NCBI GenBank assembly: GCA_963786675.1
Contig: CAWAZY010000001.1
Span: 186,001-250,000, forward strand
Length of the DNA stretch: 64,000 bases
Reading direction: 5' to 3'
From: JAGVSR01 sp963786675
GTDB taxonomy: Bacteria; Pseudomonadota; Alphaproteobacteria; Rhizobiales; Hyphomicrobiaceae
The notes under the pieces are model-generated. The model was not told the origin of the DNA, searched no databases, and saw only the letters and a list, made by a program, of their open reading frames with translations. Below, piece after piece: positions 8,740 to 18,035 of the stretch (within the stretch, counting starts at the first letter, position 1; each line of letters starts with the position of its first letter). The translations under genes were made by a program, and so were the position numbers.

Positions 8740-9028
8740 TGCCGGTCTGTCGCGATTCGCTGGAAATTGACCCAAGCATCTGGGCTGACCCGAGGAAATT
8801 GCCGCAGCCGGACCGGATGCCCCGTTTGCGCCATTTCCACGCGTCATACGGACTCTTGTACTATCTGTTGAGACTTTCGGCCGGCCTTTGGAAGGTAAGG
8901 GTAAAAAGTCTCCTGACGCGCTATTGCCGTGTCGCCAAGTCCAGCCGGTCTTTGCTACACTCGTTCTCCACACCGACCTGTCTACCGATGAGCCTTGAGC
9001 GTCGGAGACCGCGAGAGGAAACCGGTTC

Positions 9029-11248
9029 ATGCGAGCACGTACCGTCCGGCGCATTGCTGCCCACGGATTGAAGCTTTCCTTGGCGGCGGCGCTGATGGCC
9101 GGGAGTTCGTCCGTGGCCTGCGCCGAGACCAGCGCCGATGCCCGGGCTGATGTTGAACTCAGCCAATCCCTTTCCGGCAGCTACCTGGCAGGCCGGTTTG
9201 CACGCGCCGAGAACGATACCGGCCGCGCCGCCTCCTATTACGGCAACGCGCTGATGTTCGATCCAGCCAGCGACATGCTGCTCGAGCAGGCCGTTCTGAT
9301 GGAAGCCTCGCAAGGCAACTGGGATCGCGCCGTTCGCCTCGCCGAGGGACTGGCGGAGCTCGAGCCCCAGCACCGCATGGCGCGGATGTTCCTAGGCTTG
9401 GGCGCGTTCAAGACCAACGACTGGAAGAAAGCTGAAGAGCACTTCAAGGCCGCCTCATCCGGCCCGATCGGCGAATTGACCAGTTCGCTCGCGTTGGCAT
9501 GGATCAAGCTCGCAGCCGGACAGACCACCGAGGCATTGAGCGTTCTCCAAGTGCCCAAGCAGGCGGAGTGGGCGCAGTTTTATTTGCGCTATCATCGGGC
9601 GCTGGTGGCCGACGCAGCCGGACGCAAGAGCGATGCGCGGTCGACGTTCGAGCGCGTGTTCAAGCAGGACGGCCGCACGCTGCGGACCGCATTGGCTTAC
9701 ACGCGCAGCCTCGCCCATGCCGGCGATCTGCGCGCCGCCCGGGCCGCTTTGAAGGATCATCTCACCAAAACCCAGGGCGATGGCCATCCTTTGGCTCGCG
9801 CGCTGCAGCAGGAACTTCAGTCGGGCAAGAAGATCGATCTGCTTGTCAAAACACCGACCGACGGTCTTGCGGAAGTTTTCTACGGGCTGGGTGAAAGCCT
9901 GATCGGCGAAGGCGCCATCGGCGTCGGCGTCGTCTATCTGCAGATGGCCCTGTTCGTGGCGCCTGATCACCCCTTCGCTCTGGCCGCGCTGGCCAATGCC
10001 TACGAGGCCAACAAGCAGTACCAGGACGCGATCGACGTCTACGACCGTATCCCGAAAGGTTCCCCGCTTGAGCCCGCAATCGAAATTCGCAAGGCGTTCA
10101 ATCTGAATTCCCTCGATCGGCCCGACGATGCGCGGGCTGTCCTCGAACGCCTGCTGGGCGACACACCCGATCCCGCCGGCGCGCAATCGAATGACGCGCC
10201 CGCAACGGCGGACGCCGCAGAGGCGGCCGCGCCCACGGCGACCCCAGAAACTCCGGTGGAGCCCATCATCGATCTGAAGCCGTCCGACCTCGGCGACCGC
10301 GTCCTAAAGATCGGCTCGGATGGCGAATCCGTGCGCGAACTCCAGAGCGCTCTGGCCCAGCTCGGTTACGACATCGGCGGCGCCGTCGACGGCCGCTTCG
10401 GTGACGCAACACGCAAAGCCGTCATGGCGTTCCAGCAGTCAAAAAATCTCGATCAGGATGGCCTCGTCGGACAGGAGACTCTGGCCGCCATCATCGCGGA
10501 AGCCGGTTTGGCAACTGGTGTGGCCGCAAATAGCGACAGCCCATCGGGCTCAGCCCAGCCGCAGAAGGCGGACCTCAATGACATCGAACGGTTGCAGGCC
10601 CTGGATGCGCTCGGCAATATTCTGCGTTCCCGCAAGCTCTACGCCGAAGCTGTCGAGATCTATGATCGCGCCATAGCCATGATCGGCAAGCCGCAGCGCC
10701 GGCACTGGGCCTACTTCTATGCCCGTGGCACATCCTATGAGCGATTGAAGAATTGGCCCGCCGCCGAAATCGACCTGAAGAAGGCCTTGGATCTCTATCC
10801 GGATCAGCCGCTGGTCTTGAACTACCTGGGCTACTCGTGGGTGGACCAAGGCATCAATCTCGACAAGGGCATGATGCTCATCGAGCGGGCCGTGGCCGTG
10901 AAGCCCGACGACGGTTACATCGTCGATAGCCTTGGCTGGGCGCACTACAAGCGCGGGAATTTCAAGGAAGCCGTCCGCTACCTTGAACGCGCCGTGGAAT
11001 TGCGGCCCGACGATCCGGTGCTCAACGATCACTTGGGCGACGCTTTGTGGCGTGTCGGCCGCGAGCGCGAGGCGCGGTTCCAGTGGGATCAGGCGTTGAC
11101 CCTCAAGCCGGAAGCCGACGATGAAATCAAGATCAAGCGAAAGCTGACCGAAGGCCTTGCCGCCGTCGAGGGCGAAACCCAGGCCGCCGCCAACGGTGCC
11201 GTCACACCTGGCGGTGTTGCAGGCAGTCCCAAGCCCACAACGCCGTGA
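9029..11248 (+). CDS. Exported TPR protein with embedded peptidoglycan-binding domain
   Basis: The 739-residue product starts with a signal peptide (basic n-region, hydrophobic core, cut near ACAE at about residue 32). Many tetratricopeptide repeats follow in residues about 45-385. Residues about 424-490 form a PG_binding_1 domain (LQSALAQLGYDIGGAVDGRFG, then AVMAFQQSKNLDQDGLVG), and more TPRs fill residues 525-710. A TPR protein upstream of ispE is common in this order and is often described as an outer-membrane-associated assembly factor; the inserted peptidoglycan-binding module is less usual. Its stop overlaps the ispE start (GTGA). I infer a periplasmic scaffold tied to the cell wall. 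Confidence 0.85.
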   Translation: MRARTVRRIAAHGLKLSLAAALMAGSSSVACAETSADARADVELSQSLSGSYLAGRFARAENDTGRAASYYGNALMFDPASDMLLEQAVLMEASQGNWDRAVRLAEGLAELEPQHRMARMFLGLGAFKTNDWKKAEEHFKAASSGPIGELTSSLALAWIKLAAGQTTEALSVLQVPKQAEWAQFYLRYHRALVADAAGRKSDARSTFERVFKQDGRTLRTALAYTRSLAHAGDLRAARAALKDHLTKTQGDGHPLARALQQELQSGKKIDLLVKTPTDGLAEVFYGLGESLIGEGAIGVGVVYLQMALFVAPDHPFALAALANAYEANKQYQDAIDVYDRIPKGSPLEPAIEIRKAFNLNSLDRPDDARAVLERLLGDTPDPAGAQSNDAPATADAAEAAAPTATPETPVEPIIDLKPSDLGDRVLKIGSDGESVRELQSALAQLGYDIGGAVDGRFGDATRKAVMAFQQSKNLDQDGLVGQETLAAIIAEAGLATGVAANSDSPSGSAQPQKADLNDIERLQALDALGNILRSRKLYAEAVEIYDRAIAMIGKPQRRHWAYFYARGTSYERLKNWPAAEIDLKKALDLYPDQPLVLNYLGYSWVDQGINLDKGMMLIERAVAVKPDDGYIVDSLGWAHYKRGNFKEAVRYLERAVELRPDDPVLNDHLGDALWRVGREREARFQWDQALTLKPEADDEIKIKRKLTEGLAAVEGETQAAANGAVTPGGVAGSPKPTTP

Positions 11249-12195
11249 CGGAGCCGATGGACGGTTCGCCGGTTCCGGCATCCGGCGCATATCCCGGGGC
11301 CGGTCCTGACGGCCCTGCCATCACCGAAAGGGCCTGCGCGAAGGTCAATCTCACCTTGCGTGTCCACGGGCGGCGGGCCGACGGCTACCATGCGTTGACA
11401 AGCCTTGTTGCCTTCGCGGACATCGGCGATCGGATCGTGTTCGTCCCCGGAGCCGCGCGGGCGATTCACGTGACGGGGCCGTTTCATCATCATATCCAGG
11501 GCGAGAACCTGCTCGCACGGACCCTGGATTTGCTTGCCGCTTCCGCCCCCGGCCTGACGCTCGGATCTGTCATACTTGAGAAGCAGCTTCCCGTGGCGGC
11601 GGGCGTTGGCGGCGGATCCGCGGATGCCGCAGCTCTGTTGCGGGCAATCCGCCAAGCCAACCCGGGGTGCGCTGCCAGCATCGATTGGCATGGGTTCGCG
11701 GCGCGTCTCGGCGCCGATGTTCCTGTGTGTTTGGAGAACCGGGCGAGCTGGATGACCGGCATCGGCGAAAACACTATCCCCCTGCCGCATCCCCTGCCCG
11801 AACTTGCCGCCATTCTGGTCAACCCCAATGCTCCGGTGCCCGCCGACAAGACCGCGCAAGTTTTCCGTCAGCTGGGCGCGTCGGCCCTCAGACCGGATGG
11901 CCGCGGTGGCACGGGGCATGCGCACCAGCCCGCGATCGCGACTCGCGCGGATCTCATGGCCGTGATGGCCACGACCGGCAACGATCTGGAAACGGCGGCG
12001 ACGGCAGTCGTGCCGGCCATTGCGGATGTCTTGCAGGCGCTGCGCGCCGTGCCGGGCCTCATGCATGCCCGCTTGTCGGGTGCGGGGCCGACCTGTGTCG
12101 CCATCGCCGGAAGTCCGGACCTTGCGCGCGATGCGGTGCGAACCATCGCAACGGCTCATCCGGCATGGTGGGTGCGCGCCTGCCGTCTGCACTGA
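11245..12195 (+). CDS. ispE: 4-diphosphocytidyl-2-C-methyl-D-erythritol kinase
   Basis: IspE phosphorylates CDP-methylerythritol in the non-mevalonate isoprenoid pathway. The GHMP-kinase markers are clear: ACAKVNLTLRVHGRRADGYH near the N-terminus, the ATP loop PVAAGVGGGSADAAALL near residue 115, and RLSGAGPTCVAI near the end. It starts at a GTG that overlaps the TPR stop; an ATG at 11257 is an alternative with GGAG close by. The convergent neighbour is a polyprenyl diphosphate synthase, which uses the pathway's products. The length of 316 is slightly above typical. Confidence 0.94.
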   Translation: MTEPMDGSPVPASGAYPGAGPDGPAITERACAKVNLTLRVHGRRADGYHALTSLVAFADIGDRIVFVPGAARAIHVTGPFHHHIQGENLLARTLDLLAASAPGLTLGSVILEKQLPVAAGVGGGSADAAALLRAIRQANPGCAASIDWHGFAARLGADVPVCLENRASWMTGIGENTIPLPHPLPELAAILVNPNAPVPADKTAQVFRQLGASALRPDGRGGTGHAHQPAIATRADLMAVMATTGNDLETAATAVVPAIADVLQALRAVPGLMHARLSGAGPTCVAIAGSPDLARDAVRTIATAHPAWWVRACRLH

Positions 12196-12247
12196 GATCG
12201 CGGCGCAAGCGCCGCGCGCATGGAACGCGGGGTATATCGGTCCGGTA

Positions 12248-13264
12248 TTAGTGCCCGCGATTGATGGAAAACGCGATGACCTCTTCGAGCGCCGCCTTAT
12301 GCGGACTGTCGGGGAAGATGGCCATGGCATCACGCGCGACGGCGCCATACGAGCGCGCCCGCTCCAGCGTCGCCTCCAGCGCCTTGTGCTTTTTCATCAG
12401 CGCAATGGCCTGATCCAGATCGTGATCGGTAATGTCCCCATCGACGATGGTCCGGTTCCAGAACGCCCGCTCGCTTTCCGTTCCGCGGCGGAACGACAGA
12501 ATAAGCGGCAGAGTAATCTTGCCCTCGCGGAAATCGTCGCCCACGGACTTGCCGAGTTTGCGGCTGTCGCCGGAATAGTCGAGCGCATCGTCGACGAGCT
12601 GGAAGGCCAGCCCGAGGTTCCGGCCGTAGGAACGCAGCGCGGCCTGTTCTTCGGCCGGGCGATTGGCGAGTGCCGCGCCGACTTCCGCCGCGGCCAAGAA
12701 CAGCGCGGCCGTCTTGGCATTGATGATCGCCAGATATTCGTCCTCGGTGGTGGACGTATTCTTTGCGGCCGCCAGCTGCATGACCTCGCCTTCAGCGATG
12801 ACGGCGGCGGCATTGGAGAGAATTTTGAGGACGGGCAGAGACCCCACGTCCACCAGCATGCGGAAGGCCTGCCCCAAGAGGAAATCCCCGACCAGAACGC
12901 TGGCCTGATTGCCCCAGATGAGCCGCGCGGTCTTGCGGCCACGCCGCGCGTCGCTTTCGTCGACGACATCGTCATGCAGCAGCGTCGCGGTGTGCATGAA
13001 TTCGATGGCCGAGGCGGTACGGACGTGTCCGGTGCCGGGGTAGCCGCACAGCTTGGCGGACGCCAGCGCCAGCATCGGACGCAGCCGCTTGCCGCCCGAC
13101 GCAATGAGGTGATGCGCAAGCTCCGGGATCAGGTCGACGTCGGACACCGCCTTGTCGAGAATGATACGGTTGATCGCTTCCATGTCCTCGGCCACGAGCT
13201 GCGACAGCGGCTCCAGGCTTTCGGACGCGGATCGCGCCTCGTCGAAGGGGACTACGACACCCAC
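12248..13264 (-). CDS. ispB: Octaprenyl-type polyprenyl diphosphate synthase
   Basis: Both Asp-rich motifs of trans-prenyltransferases are visible: HDDVVDESD near residue 100 and VDDALDYSGD near residue 225, with GGKRLRPML upstream. The product elongates farnesyl diphosphate to the long side chain of ubiquinone; the exact chain length cannot be read from the sequence. The ATG at 13270 touches the GAGGGA motif, so the GTG at 13264, eight bases from GAGG, is the better start; both give the same protein within two residues. It is divergent from the DUF2007 gene. Confidence 0.92.
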   Translation of the reverse strand: MGVVVPFDEARSASESLEPLSQLVAEDMEAINRIILDKAVSDVDLIPELAHHLIASGGKRLRPMLALASAKLCGYPGTGHVRTASAIEFMHTATLLHDDVVDESDARRGRKTARLIWGNQASVLVGDFLLGQAFRMLVDVGSLPVLKILSNAAAVIAEGEVMQLAAAKNTSTTEDEYLAIINAKTAALFLAAAEVGAALANRPAEEQAALRSYGRNLGLAFQLVDDALDYSGDSRKLGKSVGDDFREGKITLPLILSFRRGTESERAFWNRTIVDGDITDHDLDQAIALMKKHKALEATLERARSYGAVARDAMAIFPDSPHKAALEEVIAFSINRGH

Positions 13265-13364
13265 GGGCATTCCCTCAAAACTTGCTCCAAACGATGCTAT
13301 ACCGGTTTCGAACTGTCGTCTTCGTCCGACACTTTGCCGCACAGTCCGGCCGAGGTCGAGGGGG

Positions 13365-13604
13365 GTGGAATTGCAGGAACTGATGCGCGTCACCGATCCG
13401 GTTTTGATCAGTTTTGTCGAATCGCTGCTGCGCGACGCACACATTGAACCCTTGATACTGGACCGCAATATGAGTGTCCTGGAGGGGTCTCTGGGCGTGT
13501 TGCCTTGCCGGGTGCTCGTGACCGAGGACGATTGGCCCACGGCGGCGCGGCTCATCCGCGAGGCGGATCTTGGGCACTGGATCATCGAAGAGAAGCCCCG
13601 ATGA
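13365..13604 (+). CDS. DUF2007-domain small protein
   Basis: The 79-residue product (MELQELMRVTDPVLISFVES start) shows the DUF2007 pattern: a helix, then a VTEDDWPTAARLI segment with the acidic-aromatic core. DUF2007 proteins are thought to be small signalling or interaction modules. The GTG at 13365 follows a purine-rich CGAGGTCGAGGGG. Its stop overlaps the next gene's ATG (ATGA), which couples it to the TrmN6-like methyltransferase, a standard arrangement in this order. Confidence 0.88.
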   Translation: MELQELMRVTDPVLISFVESLLRDAHIEPLILDRNMSVLEGSLGVLPCRVLVTEDDWPTAARLIREADLGHWIIEEKPR

Positions 13605-14464
13605 ACCGTGAGGCGCATCCCCCGCAACCTTCCGGCAGCGACGTGCCTGGCCGGGACCCGGATGTCGCGACGGAGATCACCGACGACATCTTTCTTGGTG
13701 GCCGTCTCGCTATTCTCCAGCCGCGCCACGGCTATCGCGCCGGCGTGGATGCTGTCCTGTTGGCCGCTGCTGTCAATGTGGGTCCGCAGACCGCCGCCGC
13801 CATCGTGGATTGCGGCGCCGGGGTTGGAACCGTCGGCCTTTGTGTGGCGACCCGCTATCCCGCCGCGCGGATCACGCTCGTCGAGCGCGCGCCAGAACTC
13901 TGCCGGCTGGCCAGCGAGAACGTCAACCGGAACGGCCTACAATCCCGCGTCAGCATCTGCCAGGGCGACATCACACACCCCGCCCAGCATCCCGGCGCCC
14001 CGGCGTTGCCAGCCGAGAGCTTCGATGTCGTGCTGGCCAACCCGCCCTATCACGATGCCGCCGGAGGAACACTGGCGCGCGATACGCTGAAATCGGCATC
14101 ACACGCCATGGACGAGGGCGAACTTTTGGCGTGGGCCCGGTTCGCGGCGCGTCTGGCAAAGCCCGGCGGACGCGTCATCCTGATCCACAAAGCTGGCGCA
14201 CTCTCCTCCGTGCTGGCGGCTTTGGAAGGACGATTTCGCGGGTTCAAGCTGCGGCCCATCCATCCCACGGCAAACGCTCCCGCCATTCGCATTCTGATTG
14301 AAGGCATTAAAAGCAGCCGCGCGCCGCTCACAATTCTGCCGCCACTCGTGTTGCATGAAGAGGATCGCACCTTCACACCTCATGTCAGCCGGATGTTGCG
14401 GGAAGGCGCGGGCCTGGACGACGTCATGCCCCTCGAAGGGGCGATTAAACCCTCGCAGCCATGA
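13601..14464 (+). CDS. TrmN6-like tRNA1(Val) adenine-N6 methyltransferase
   Basis: A Rossmann SAM-binding core (VDCGAGVGTVGLCVA) and the adenine-N6 catalytic motif NPPYHD place this with TrmN6/YfiC enzymes, which methylate A37 of tRNA1-Val. The N-terminal ILQPRHGYRAGVDAVLLAA is also typical. The ATG at 13601 overlaps the DUF2007 stop. The length (287) is slightly longer than the E. coli enzyme. Substrate assignment is by family only; a related rRNA or protein N6 methyltransferase activity is possible. Confidence 0.88.
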   Translation: MNREAHPPQPSGSDVPGRDPDVATEITDDIFLGGRLAILQPRHGYRAGVDAVLLAAAVNVGPQTAAAIVDCGAGVGTVGLCVATRYPAARITLVERAPELCRLASENVNRNGLQSRVSICQGDITHPAQHPGAPALPAESFDVVLANPPYHDAAGGTLARDTLKSASHAMDEGELLAWARFAARLAKPGGRVILIHKAGALSSVLAALEGRFRGFKLRPIHPTANAPAIRILIEGIKSSRAPLTILPPLVLHEEDRTFTPHVSRMLREGAGLDDVMPLEGAIKPSQP

Positions 14465-14494
14465 AGACGTTTCCAAACCAGAGGATCTCAGTGC

Positions 14495-15349
14495 ATGTGG
14501 CCTTTCTCGCGCAAACCTGTCGTACCCGTCGTCCGCCTGACAGGTACCATCGGAATGGTCACACCATTGCGGCCAGGACTGTCGATCGCATCGCTGGCCG
14601 ACCCGCTGCAAAAGGCCTTCGAAATGTCGAAGTGCCCGTCGGTCTGCATTGTCGTGAATTCGCCCGGCGGCTCCCCGGTGCAATCGAGCCTGATCTTGAA
14701 GCGCATCCGCGCCCTGGCCGAAGAGCATGAAAAGAAAGTCCACGTCTTCTGCGAGGACGTCGCGGCATCCGGCGGCTACTACATCGCGCTGGCCGGAGAC
14801 GAAATTCTGGCCGAGCCATCTTCGATCGTCGGCTCGATTGGCGTCATCACCTCGGGGTTCGGCTTCGACAAAGCCATCGACAAGCTCGGCATCGACCGGC
14901 GTGTCTATACCGCCGGCCACTCCAAGGCGATCCTCGACCCGTTCTTGCCAGAAAAAGCAGAGGACGTGGAACGGCTGGCGGACCTCCAGCGCGACGCGCA
15001 CGATGTCTTCATCGGTGTGGTCAAGGAACGCCGGGCGGGTAAGCTGAAGGGGCTGGATGCGGAACTGTTCTCCGGCGCCTTCTGGAGCGGCACACGCGCG
15101 CTGGACCTTGGCCTTATCGACGGCATCTCCGATGTCCGCTCGCGCATGCGCGAGCTTTATGGCGACAAGGTCCGGCTGAAGGCCGTGCCCCTGGATCGTG
15201 GCGGTCTCCTCTCGCGGCTCAAACGAGGCCCGGCGTTCTCTGTCTCCCTGGCCGCAGCGGCCGCCGTCAGCGATCCTCGCATCGCGCTGGCGGATGATGT
15301 CATTTCGGCGATGGAGACGCGCGCACTTTGGGCCCGTTTTGGCCTATAA
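14495..15349 (+). CDS. S49-family (SppA-like) serine peptidase
   Basis: The catalytic Ser sits in DVAASGGYYIAL and the Lys is expected in the region around SIVGSIGVITSGFGFDKAIDK, following the Ser-Lys dyad scheme of SppA/SohB. NSPGGSPVQSS forms the oxyanion side. At 284 residues it is a single-domain form without an obvious N-terminal signal peptide. A helix-forming hydrophobic Ala-rich stretch lies near residue 250. Members degrade signal peptides or membrane proteins. It lies 30 bp after the methyltransferase and probably shares its transcript. Confidence 0.9.
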   Translation: MWPFSRKPVVPVVRLTGTIGMVTPLRPGLSIASLADPLQKAFEMSKCPSVCIVVNSPGGSPVQSSLILKRIRALAEEHEKKVHVFCEDVAASGGYYIALAGDEILAEPSSIVGSIGVITSGFGFDKAIDKLGIDRRVYTAGHSKAILDPFLPEKAEDVERLADLQRDAHDVFIGVVKERRAGKLKGLDAELFSGAFWSGTRALDLGLIDGISDVRSRMRELYGDKVRLKAVPLDRGGLLSRLKRGPAFSVSLAAAAAVSDPRIALADDVISAMETRALWARFGL

Positions 15350-15389
15350 TGATTTGTCATGATGATGCGACTGGCAGGGAGACTGTCTC

Positions 15390-15611
15390 ATGCCCCCGGT
15401 ACTACTCGCTCTGGCCGCCGCAGCTGGCCTCTTCGCGACGGCCAAGGTCGTGGCGAAAATCTTGAACGCCCCGCCGGAGAAGCCCATGGACGCCGGCACC
15501 GGGATGGGAGCACCGGACGCGGGTGCGTCACGCGTTGCGCGTGACCTCGGACGGCTTGAGTGGGACGAAGCCGCAGGCGTCTATCGCCCGCGTCCCCCGC
15601 AATCGTCCTGA
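15390..15611 (+). CDS. Small membrane-anchored protein of unknown function
   Basis: The 73-residue product has one N-terminal transmembrane helix (VLLALAAAAGLFATAKVVAK) and a soluble tail with RLEWDEAAGVYRPR. GGGAG lies seven bases before the ATG. It follows the S49 peptidase by 40 bp on the same strand. Similar small proteins accompany this peptidase in related genomes by memory, but no function is known to me. Confidence 0.65.
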   Translation: MPPVLLALAAAAGLFATAKVVAKILNAPPEKPMDAGTGMGAPDAGASRVARDLGRLEWDEAAGVYRPRPPQSS

Positions 15612-15641
15612 TTGCTCGTCGCACCCGCGCCACCAACCGCG

Positions 15642-15851
15642 CTATTTGTCTTTCACTTCGAAGGACACCTTGCAGTTGACGCGATACGTCGAGAGCCGGC
15701 CCTTGCCGTCGACGGTCGCGGAGAAATCCTGAATCCAGACCGAGCGGATCCCCTTCAAGCTCTTGCCGGCCTTATCGACGGCCTTCTGCGCGGCATCTTC
15801 CCAGCTCTTGGAAGATTCCGACATCAACTCGATGACTTTCAAAACGGACAT
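15642..15851 (-). CDS. Dodecin family flavin-binding protein
   Basis: The 69 residues follow the dodecin pattern: VLKVIELMSESSKSWEDAA, then a GIRSVWIQDFS segment whose Trp stacks on flavin, and a final CKVSFEV strand. Dodecins form hollow 12-mers that store or buffer FMN/riboflavin. GAGGAG precedes the ATG at 15851 by about seven bases; the frame extends upstream to 15929 but without family similarity. It is convergent with the small membrane protein gene. Confidence 0.92.
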   Translation of the reverse strand: MSVLKVIELMSESSKSWEDAAQKAVDKAGKSLKGIRSVWIQDFSATVDGKGRLSTYRVNCKVSFEVKDK

Positions 15852-15965
15852 GCGTGCACTCCTCAACTGGCGCACCGCGAACCACGGCACGCAACGCACC
15901 ATCGTCCACCTTGCAAGCGCCGCTTGCAACCCACTGAATTGTGACAGGTAAAGACGCGCGGTGCT

Positions 15966-16334
15966 CTACGTCAGCGCCATCAGCGCAAGCCCTAGAAATA
16001 CCAGCACATTGAGCAGGGACGAGACGTTGATGTCGCCCGCTTCCTTGACCCGGACGATGCGCACCACATCCCGCACCTCGACCCGAGCCCGCGCTGGCGC
16101 CCCGGTCTCCCGCTGGCGCATCCAGCCCCAAATGAAGCGGCCAGCGGTGGACATCCGGGCGGCGATTTCAGCCGGTGCCCGCTGCCAGCCGTACTTGTAG
16201 AAAAAGATGATGCCGACTACGACGCCGATCTGCGCCAAGGTGGACACCCAGCCACCCAGCAGAAACCAGAGGATTGACCAAGCCACCGAAACCAGGCTCG
16301 CCAGCGCCCACCAGATCCAAGCCAAAATGTCCAC
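15966..16334 (-). CDS. Small integral membrane protein of unknown function
   Basis: Two N-terminal transmembrane helices (AWIWWALASLVSVAWSILWF, then STLAQIGVVVGIIFF) are followed by a basic amphipathic middle with RARVEVRDVVRIVRVKEAGD and one C-terminal helix (LLNVLVFLGLALM). The GTG at 16334 has GGAG eight bases upstream and is preferred; an ATG at 16370 would add 12 residues. It lies upstream of and divergent from glyQ. No family recognised. Confidence 0.55.
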   Translation of the reverse strand: MDILAWIWWALASLVSVAWSILWFLLGGWVSTLAQIGVVVGIIFFYKYGWQRAPAEIAARMSTAGRFIWGWMRQRETGAPARARVEVRDVVRIVRVKEAGDINVSSLLNVLVFLGLALMALT

Positions 16335-16462
16335 GTCCGTCACTCCGCTGTACTGACCGGGCTGGCCCATCGTCCGAGTTATGGGATGACGGCTTGGCCG
16401 AAATACGTATAGTGCCGCCCTGCCGCCCGCAATCGACCGAATTTGAAGGTCTTTCTCCGACG

Positions 16463-17389
16463 ATGCCGAGCCAATCCGCGACCCAGCCGAAACCTCGCGA
16501 GGCCTTCCAGGACCTCATTCTGACCCTGCAGCAGTTCTGGGGCGCGCAAGGCTGCGTCGTGCTGCAGCCCTACGATATGGAAGTCGGGGCCGGCACATTC
16601 CACCCCGCGACGACCCTGCGCGCGCTCGGGCCCCGGCCCTGGAGCGCGTGTTACGTGCAGCCGTCCCGCCGGCCCAAGGATGGCCGCTATGGCGAAAACC
16701 CCAACCGCCTGCAGCACTACTACCAGTTCCAGGTGATCATGAAGCCGTCGCCCGAGAACATCCTGGATCTGTACCTGCAGAGCCTCGACGCCATCGGGAT
16801 CGACACCGCCAAGAACGACATCCGGTTTGTCGAGGACGACTGGGAAAGTCCGACACTGGGCGCCTGGGGGCTCGGCTGGGAAGTCTGGTGCAACGGGATG
16901 GAAGTGACCCAATTCACCTACTTCCAGCAGGTCGGCGGCTATGACTGTTCACCCGTGGCTGGCGAAATCACCTACGGGCTTGAGCGTCTGGCGATGTACG
17001 TTCAGGGCGTCGACCGCGTCTTCGATCTGAATTTCAACGGCCGCACCGACGAACGTCGCATCAACTACGGCGACGTCTTCCTGCAGGCCGAACGCGAATA
17101 CTCGCGCTACAATTTCGAGCACGCCGATACGGCGATGCTGTTGCAGCACTTCAAGGACGCTGAGAAAGAGTGCCAATCCCTGCTGGAGCGTGGCCAAGCG
17201 GCCGGCGAGCACCTGTTGGCCCTGCCCGCCTACGACCAGTGCATCAAGGCCAGCCACGTCTTCAATCTGCTCGATGCGCGCGGCGTCATCTCGGTGACCG
17301 AGCGGCAGAGCTACATTCTGCGGGTGCGCGACCTTGCGAAGGCCTGCTGCGGGGCGTGGCTGGCGACCGACGGCGGCCGCGCGGCGTGA
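16463..17389 (+). CDS. glyQ: Glycine-tRNA ligase alpha subunit
   Basis: GlyQ is the catalytic subunit of the tetrameric (alpha2-beta2) bacterial glycyl-tRNA synthetase. The sequence carries the class II core: FWGAQGCVVLQPYDMEVGAG, the PSRRPKDGRYGENPNRLQHY segment and GEITYGLERLAMY. Length 308 is standard. The ATG at 16463 is the only plausible start. The beta subunit gene glyS is expected downstream but instead a TetR gene comes tail to tail, so glyS must lie elsewhere. Confidence 0.97.
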   Translation: MPSQSATQPKPREAFQDLILTLQQFWGAQGCVVLQPYDMEVGAGTFHPATTLRALGPRPWSACYVQPSRRPKDGRYGENPNRLQHYYQFQVIMKPSPENILDLYLQSLDAIGIDTAKNDIRFVEDDWESPTLGAWGLGWEVWCNGMEVTQFTYFQQVGGYDCSPVAGEITYGLERLAMYVQGVDRVFDLNFNGRTDERRINYGDVFLQAEREYSRYNFEHADTAMLLQHFKDAEKECQSLLERGQAAGEHLLALPAYDQCIKASHVFNLLDARGVISVTERQSYILRVRDLAKACCGAWLATDGGRAA

Positions 17390-18010
17390 TCAGCCGGGCG
17401 TGAGGCGCTTCAATCCGGCGAGATATGTGCTCACCATTTCATCGACGAGCGGACCAGCGCCTTCGCTGGTGATGATGGACAGCTTATCGGCTGTGGCCAG
17501 CGACGTGATGCCATGAACGCCCGCCCACAGAACACTGGCGGTCCGCTTGGCATCATCAGGGGTGGCATCCGGCATCAATGGCGCCACGGCATCGGCAACG
17601 CGTGTCATCAAGCCATCGAGCTTTTGCTGATACCAGACCGGAATGTCGCGCCCCGCTGGCAGATGATGCTCGAACAGCAGGTTCCAGAGCTTGGGATGGG
17701 CCGCAGTGAAGCGCAGGTACGTCCGCGCCAAGGCCAGCACACGCTCTTCGGGCGACGCGCCATTGAGCGTCGCCGCCGAGACCTTGTCGAGCTCTTCCGC
17801 TAACCGGTCGAGCAGCCGCCCTTCGATGGTCAACACCAGATCATCTAGATTGGCGAACACGTTGTAGAGCGTGCCCGGTGAGTAATCGATGCGCCGCGCC
17901 ACCTCGCGCGCCGACAGGCTCGAGAGACCACCTTCGCTGATTAACGATGTGGACGCCTGCAGTATCAGTTCCCGCAGTTCATCTGCGGTATGAGAGGATC
18001 GCCGTCCCAT
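17390..18010 (-). CDS. TetR/AcrR-family transcriptional regulator
   Basis: The N-terminal helix-turn-helix runs through LSAREVARRIDYSPGTLYNVF, the typical TetR DNA-binding core. The C-terminal ligand domain contains HPKLWNLLFEHHLP and VLWAGVHGITSL, which fits the TetR_C_33/WHG-type group. A palindromic candidate operator sits 26 bp upstream of its ATG, so it probably represses itself. Its stop codon abuts that of glyQ. The target genes and ligand are unknown; no efflux pump is adjacent. Confidence 0.9.
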   Translation of the reverse strand: MGRRSSHTADELRELILQASTSLISEGGLSSLSAREVARRIDYSPGTLYNVFANLDDLVLTIEGRLLDRLAEELDKVSAATLNGASPEERVLALARTYLRFTAAHPKLWNLLFEHHLPAGRDIPVWYQQKLDGLMTRVADAVAPLMPDATPDDAKRTASVLWAGVHGITSLATADKLSIITSEGAGPLVDEMVSTYLAGLKRLTPG

Positions 18011-18035
18011 GTGAATATTACGCCTGAATTTAGAG

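Noticed and set aside
12020..13447. 475-residue plus-strand frame opposite ispB
   Set aside because: Antisense to a gene with both Asp-rich motifs; no supporting features.
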